The notes beneath the pieces are model-generated. The model was given only the letters and a program-made list of their open reading frames with translations, did not search any database and was not told the DNA's origin. The position numbers were made by a program, and so were the translations under genes. From an uncultured bacterium (GTDB lineage Bacteria > Patescibacteriota > Patescibacteriia > UBA1558 > GWA2-36-10), in assembly GCA_903876815.1 (NCBI GenBank), contig CAIRBL010000038.1, positions 1-8,356 on the forward strand: DNA of 8,356 nt, in the 5' to 3' direction. Shown in pieces: positions 6,294-8,356 of this stretch (the stretch's first letter is position 1; each line of letters opens with the position of its first letter).

Positions 6294-6322
6294 AAAATAT
6301 CAAATATTACATATTATGTCAA
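6294..6322 (-). promoter_or_regulatory. Promoter of small RNA A
   Basis: On the minus strand, TTGACA (6317-6322) is followed after 17 bp by TATTTT (6294-6299). The -35 box is perfect; the -10 box is moderate. Its first two bases are the last two of the hairpin at 6321-6353. The start is near 6287. Confidence 0.6.
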
Positions 6323-6353
6323 GACCTAAGGCACAAAATGCACCTTAGGTCTT
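6321..6353. terminator. Hairpin after rnc, probable operon end
   Basis: A perfect 11-bp stem (6321-6331/6343-6353) lies 24 bp after the rnc stop codon. On the minus strand it lacks a proper U-tract (it runs straight into TTGACA), and on the plus strand only TTT follows. It may stop or protect the 3' end of the rpmF-nusB-rnc transcript, or act as a processing site. Terminator status is therefore tentative. Confidence 0.5.
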
Positions 6354-6377
6354 TAAAACATTAGCTTTTATTATGAT

Positions 6378-7073
6378 CTAGCCCCATCCTTTTACTGCCA
6401 AAGCTTTATTAGCAGCCGCAGTTTGCGCTTCTTGTTTACTTAAACCCTCACCTTCAGCTACCAGCTCTTTTTCTAAATAAACCCCTACAATAAATTTTTT
6501 GTTGTGGTCTGGGCCAGATTCGGCTAATACTCGATAATTCGGAGTAATGCCGACAACTTCCTGAGCTTTTTCTTGAAAATTCGTTTTGGCATCAATATAT
6601 GATTTTTCTTCAATAATCTTAGCTAAATTAACAATCAAATTGTCTTGCACAAAAGTAGCGGCCACTTGATAACCTTGATCTAAATAAATAGCACCAATCA
6701 TCGCTTCAAAAGCATTAGCTAAAATATAACTACGTGCTTTTTTATTATTATCCTTGGCTTCTCCTCTACTCATATACAACCAATCATATAAACCTAAGTT
6801 TTCTGAAGCTTGCGCTAATTGATCACGATTCACCAAACTAGAACGCCAGTTTGTCAAAATACCCTCGGCTTCTTGATAGTTACGAAATAAATAGTCAGTC
6901 ACTGCCAGTTCCAAAACTGCGTCACCCAAAAATTCTAAACGCTCGTTGTGGTCTAGAGCAAAATCTTTGTGTTCATTTAAATATGAACGATGTACTAAAG
7001 CGGATTTCAAAAAGTCACGATTATTAAAAGTGACTTTTATTATTTTTTCTAATTCTTTAAAATTTTTTTCCAT
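6378..7073 (-). CDS. rnc: Ribonuclease III
   Basis: RNase III cuts double-stranded RNA, with a main role in releasing 16S and 23S rRNA from the primary rRNA transcript. The catalytic domain has the signature NERLEFLGDAVL (43-54) with Glu44, Glu47 and Asp51, and the second metal-site motif as ANAFEAMIGAIYLDQG (119-134) with Glu123. Asn120 stands where E. coli has Asp114. A double-stranded RNA-binding domain occupies about 160-229, ending in SKQEAQTAAANKAL. Length (231) is normal. The start codon lies 10 nt after the stop of the nusB-Nudix gene, so they are surely cotranscribed; no Shine-Dalgarno sequence is present. A 16S leader hairpin in the same window could be a substrate. Identification is secure. 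Confidence 0.97.
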   Translation of the reverse strand: MEKNFKELEKIIKVTFNNRDFLKSALVHRSYLNEHKDFALDHNERLEFLGDAVLELAVTDYLFRNYQEAEGILTNWRSSLVNRDQLAQASENLGLYDWLYMSRGEAKDNNKKARSYILANAFEAMIGAIYLDQGYQVAATFVQDNLIVNLAKIIEEKSYIDAKTNFQEKAQEVVGITPNYRVLAESGPDHNKKFIVGVYLEKELVAEGEGLSKQEAQTAAANKALAVKGWG

Positions 7074-7083
7074 AAAAGAGAAA

Positions 7084-7947
7084 TTAACTTAGCTTTAATT
7101 TCTTTAAACCTTCGGCAAAAATATCCTGTGCATTTTCATAGCCTAAAGTTTTTTTCACTTCTTCTTTAGAAAACCATTTTACATCTTTGAGCTCACTGAC
7201 ATTTGGCACTTTTAATTCTGTCTGATTGGTAAAGATTAAAAAATATTTGATCATTTTACGATAAGGCGTTTCATTTGGTTTGTGTACTTTGACTTGAGTC
7301 TCACCTAAATAATCAATAATTTCTAAATTATGCAAACCAGTTTCTTCTTCTAATTCTCTCAAAGCCGTGTCTTCTAAACTATCTTTACCTTCTACGTGAC
7401 CTTTAGGAAAGGTCCATTTACCATAGGCATCCAAAATCAAAACAAAATAATAGCCGTCGTCACTTTTGCGATAAATCAAACCGCCAGCTGAAACTTCTTT
7501 GATGCCTTGCGTTTCTAGCTCTTGCTTTTCACCATTTTTCGCCATTTCTTTATAAATACTGCCCAACACACCATTAACAAATTTACCAGAAGAATCACCG
7601 CCAAAAGCTTTGGCGAGTTCTATAGCTTCATTGATAGCAACCTTTGGTGGAATTTCCGCATTCATTTTTAATTCATAAATGCCAATCCGCAAAACATTGC
7701 GATCAACTAAGGTGATTTGATCAAGTGGCCACTCTGGTGCAAATTTTTTTATCAAGGCATCCAGCTCTTTTTGTTGACTCACGACTTGTTTGACTAAATT
7801 ATCAGCAAAACCCTGATCTTCAAAGTCAGGTGCAAATTCATCGTGATTCTTTTGTAAAATTTCAGAAGCTTGAGCTTCTCCTTGTTTAAAATCCCATTCA
7901 AACAAAGACTGCAAAGCTAAAGTTCGAGCTAAATGTCGATTGGCCAT
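7084..7947 (-). CDS. nusB: NusB antitermination factor fused to a Nudix hydrolase
   Basis: One uninterrupted frame encodes two complete domains. Residues 1 to about 138 are NusB (MANRHLARTLALQSLFEWDF at the start, IPPKVAINEAIELAKAFGG and KFVNGVLGSIYKE at the end), which with NusE/S10 binds boxA to keep polymerase on rRNA operons. After a charged linker (about 135-152), residues 153-287 form a Nudix domain. The Nudix box runs from G183 to L205; the catalytic REL-EE-GL core (R197 to L205) is intact, while Asp189 replaces the first, less critical Glu. WTFPKGHVEG resembles diadenosine tetraphosphate hydrolases, so Ap4A or another nucleotide may be the substrate, but this is uncertain. The gene lies 10 nt after rpmF and 10 nt before rnc. 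No Shine-Dalgarno sequence is seen. The Nudix part may be unrelated to antitermination. Confidence 0.93.
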   Translation of the reverse strand: MANRHLARTLALQSLFEWDFKQGEAQASEILQKNHDEFAPDFEDQGFADNLVKQVVSQQKELDALIKKFAPEWPLDQITLVDRNVLRIGIYELKMNAEIPPKVAINEAIELAKAFGGDSSGKFVNGVLGSIYKEMAKNGEKQELETQGIKEVSAGGLIYRKSDDGYYFVLILDAYGKWTFPKGHVEGKDSLEDTALRELEEETGLHNLEIIDYLGETQVKVHKPNETPYRKMIKYFLIFTNQTELKVPNVSELKDVKWFSKEEVKKTLGYENAQDIFAEGLKKLKLS

Positions 7948-7957
7948 TTTTTATATT

Positions 7958-8149
7958 TTATTTTTTTATTTGGCTTTTGGTGACTACTTTTTTCTCACCT
8001 TTAAAATATCCGCATTTTGGACAAGCGCGATGTGGTAAAATACTAGCTTCGCAATTTTTACAAACTGCTACACTTGGTTTTTTTAAAGCAAAGTGAGAGG
8101 CTCTTCTACGAGCTGATGATTTGGTACGTTTTTGTGAAGGTAAACCCAT
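7958..8149 (-). CDS. rpmF: 50S ribosomal protein L32
   Basis: L32 is a small zinc-binding protein of the large subunit. The basic N-terminus (MGLPSQKRTKSSARRRASHF) and the zinc ribbon with Cys30, Cys33, Cys43 and Cys46 identify it. Length (63) is typical, with a Lys-rich C-terminal end. All four cysteines are kept, so this is the zinc-containing form and not the Cys-less paralogue. It is first in the rpmF-nusB-rnc operon and has a near-consensus promoter at 8191-8219. No Shine-Dalgarno sequence precedes the ATG. Confidence 0.96.
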   Translation of the reverse strand: MGLPSQKRTKSSARRRASHFALKKPSVAVCKNCEASILPHRACPKCGYFKGEKKVVTKSQIKK

Positions 8150-8190
8150 AAAATTGTTGATTAAAAATGATTAAAATATTAATGGCTTAG

Positions 8191-8219
8191 ATAATACTAG
8201 AAAAAAGCAGTTTGGTCAA
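8191..8219 (-). promoter_or_regulatory. Promoter of the rpmF-nusB-rnc operon
   Basis: On the minus strand, TTGACC (8214-8219) is followed after 17 bp by TATTAT (8191-8196). The start near 8184 leaves a 35-nt AT-rich leader before rpmF. Confidence 0.75.
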
Positions 8220-8232
8220 GAATAATATGCAA

Positions 8233-8241
8233 ATTATAACA
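8233..8241 (-). promoter_or_regulatory. Possible upstream extended -10 promoter of rpmF
   Basis: The minus strand reads TGTTATAAT, a perfect extended -10, without a recognisable -35 box. It would be a second, upstream start for the rpmF operon. Confidence 0.45.
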
Positions 8242-8264
8242 TAAAGATTAAGAAAATGCGAATT

Positions 8265-8289
8265 AAAAAGGCCCTTGAAAATAGGGCTT
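8265..8289 (-). terminator. Small hairpin with U-tract on the minus strand
   Basis: GCCC/GGGC (8271-8274/8284-8287) plus AA/TT with one bulge forms a short stem, followed on the minus strand by TTTTT (8269-8265). It could stop minus-strand transcripts entering from the right. It overlaps the -35 box of the plus-strand promoter. Confidence 0.45.
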
Positions 8290-8316
8290 GACAATAATCG
8301 AAATGTGTGCTACAAT
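8288..8316 (+). promoter_or_regulatory. Strong plus-strand promoter pointing out of the window
   Basis: TTGACA (8288-8293) is followed after 17 bp by TACAAT (8311-8316), preceded by TGC, which makes an extended -10. This is the closest match to consensus in the window. The start would be near 8322. No start codon follows before the edge; what it drives is not visible. Confidence 0.8.
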
Positions 8317-8356
8317 GGTTTATCCAGTAAAGGAAGCGCGTAAAATACAAATAAAA

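Noticed and set aside
5650..6322. tmRNA, RNase P RNA or SRP RNA
   Set aside because: I found no tRNA-like end with a T-loop and CCA, no RNase P core motif such as GAGGAAAGTCC, and no SRP GGAAG apical loop in either direction; a covariance-model search would settle it.
5686..6348. Two plus-strand open frames (99 and 109 residues) in the rnc-smc gap
   Set aside because: They are antisense to the promoter-terminator units, have no recognisable motif, and their Arg/Ser/Cys/Trp-rich composition is typical of translated structured RNA.

Overview
The window looks like a chromosomal segment from a Candidate Phyla Radiation (Patescibacteria) bacterium, most likely Parcubacteria-like. The placement rests on the 16S rRNA (a CPR-type h15 region and a mismatch in the 515F site), AT-rich genes with almost no Shine-Dalgarno sequences, a short SMC, and short translation-related operons. 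No gene here uses TGA as a stop and no reading frame is broken by one, so I see no sign of the UGA=Gly code of some CPR lineages. I ran no database search; lineage is an inference.

Layout, nearly all on the minus strand, read from right to left. (1) 8150-8356 is a promoter region: promoters for rpmF on the minus strand and one strong promoter on the plus strand pointing out of the window. (2) 6378-8149 holds rpmF (L32), a NusB-Nudix fusion gene and rnc (RNase III), spaced by about 10 nt as one operon. (3) 5650-6322 has no protein gene. It is unusually GC-rich and reads as three consecutive small RNA genes, each with a sigma70-type promoter (17-bp spacer) and an intrinsic terminator, with each promoter's -35 box starting inside or next to the preceding terminator. 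I do not recognise their families. (4) 3033-5618 is smc, with an extended -10 promoter so close to the ATG that the mRNA may be leaderless. (5) 1317-2936 holds rpsP (S16), khpA (KH-domain RNA-binding protein) and trmD (tRNA m1G37 methyltransferase). (6) 907-1316 is the rRNA leader with two tandem promoters, and 1-906 is the 5' part of 16S rRNA, cut by the left edge.

The genes share a theme of ribosome production and RNA handling: two ribosomal proteins, an rRNA antitermination factor, the rRNA-processing RNase III, a KH RNA chaperone, a tRNA methyltransferase and the rRNA operon itself. SMC, for chromosome compaction, is the exception. The points most worth a second look are the three-gene small RNA array, the SMC without a recognisable hinge, the NusB-Nudix fusion, a GC-rich palindrome inserted in frame in trmD, and a compensated base-pair swap in the universally conserved 530 pseudoknot of 16S rRNA.
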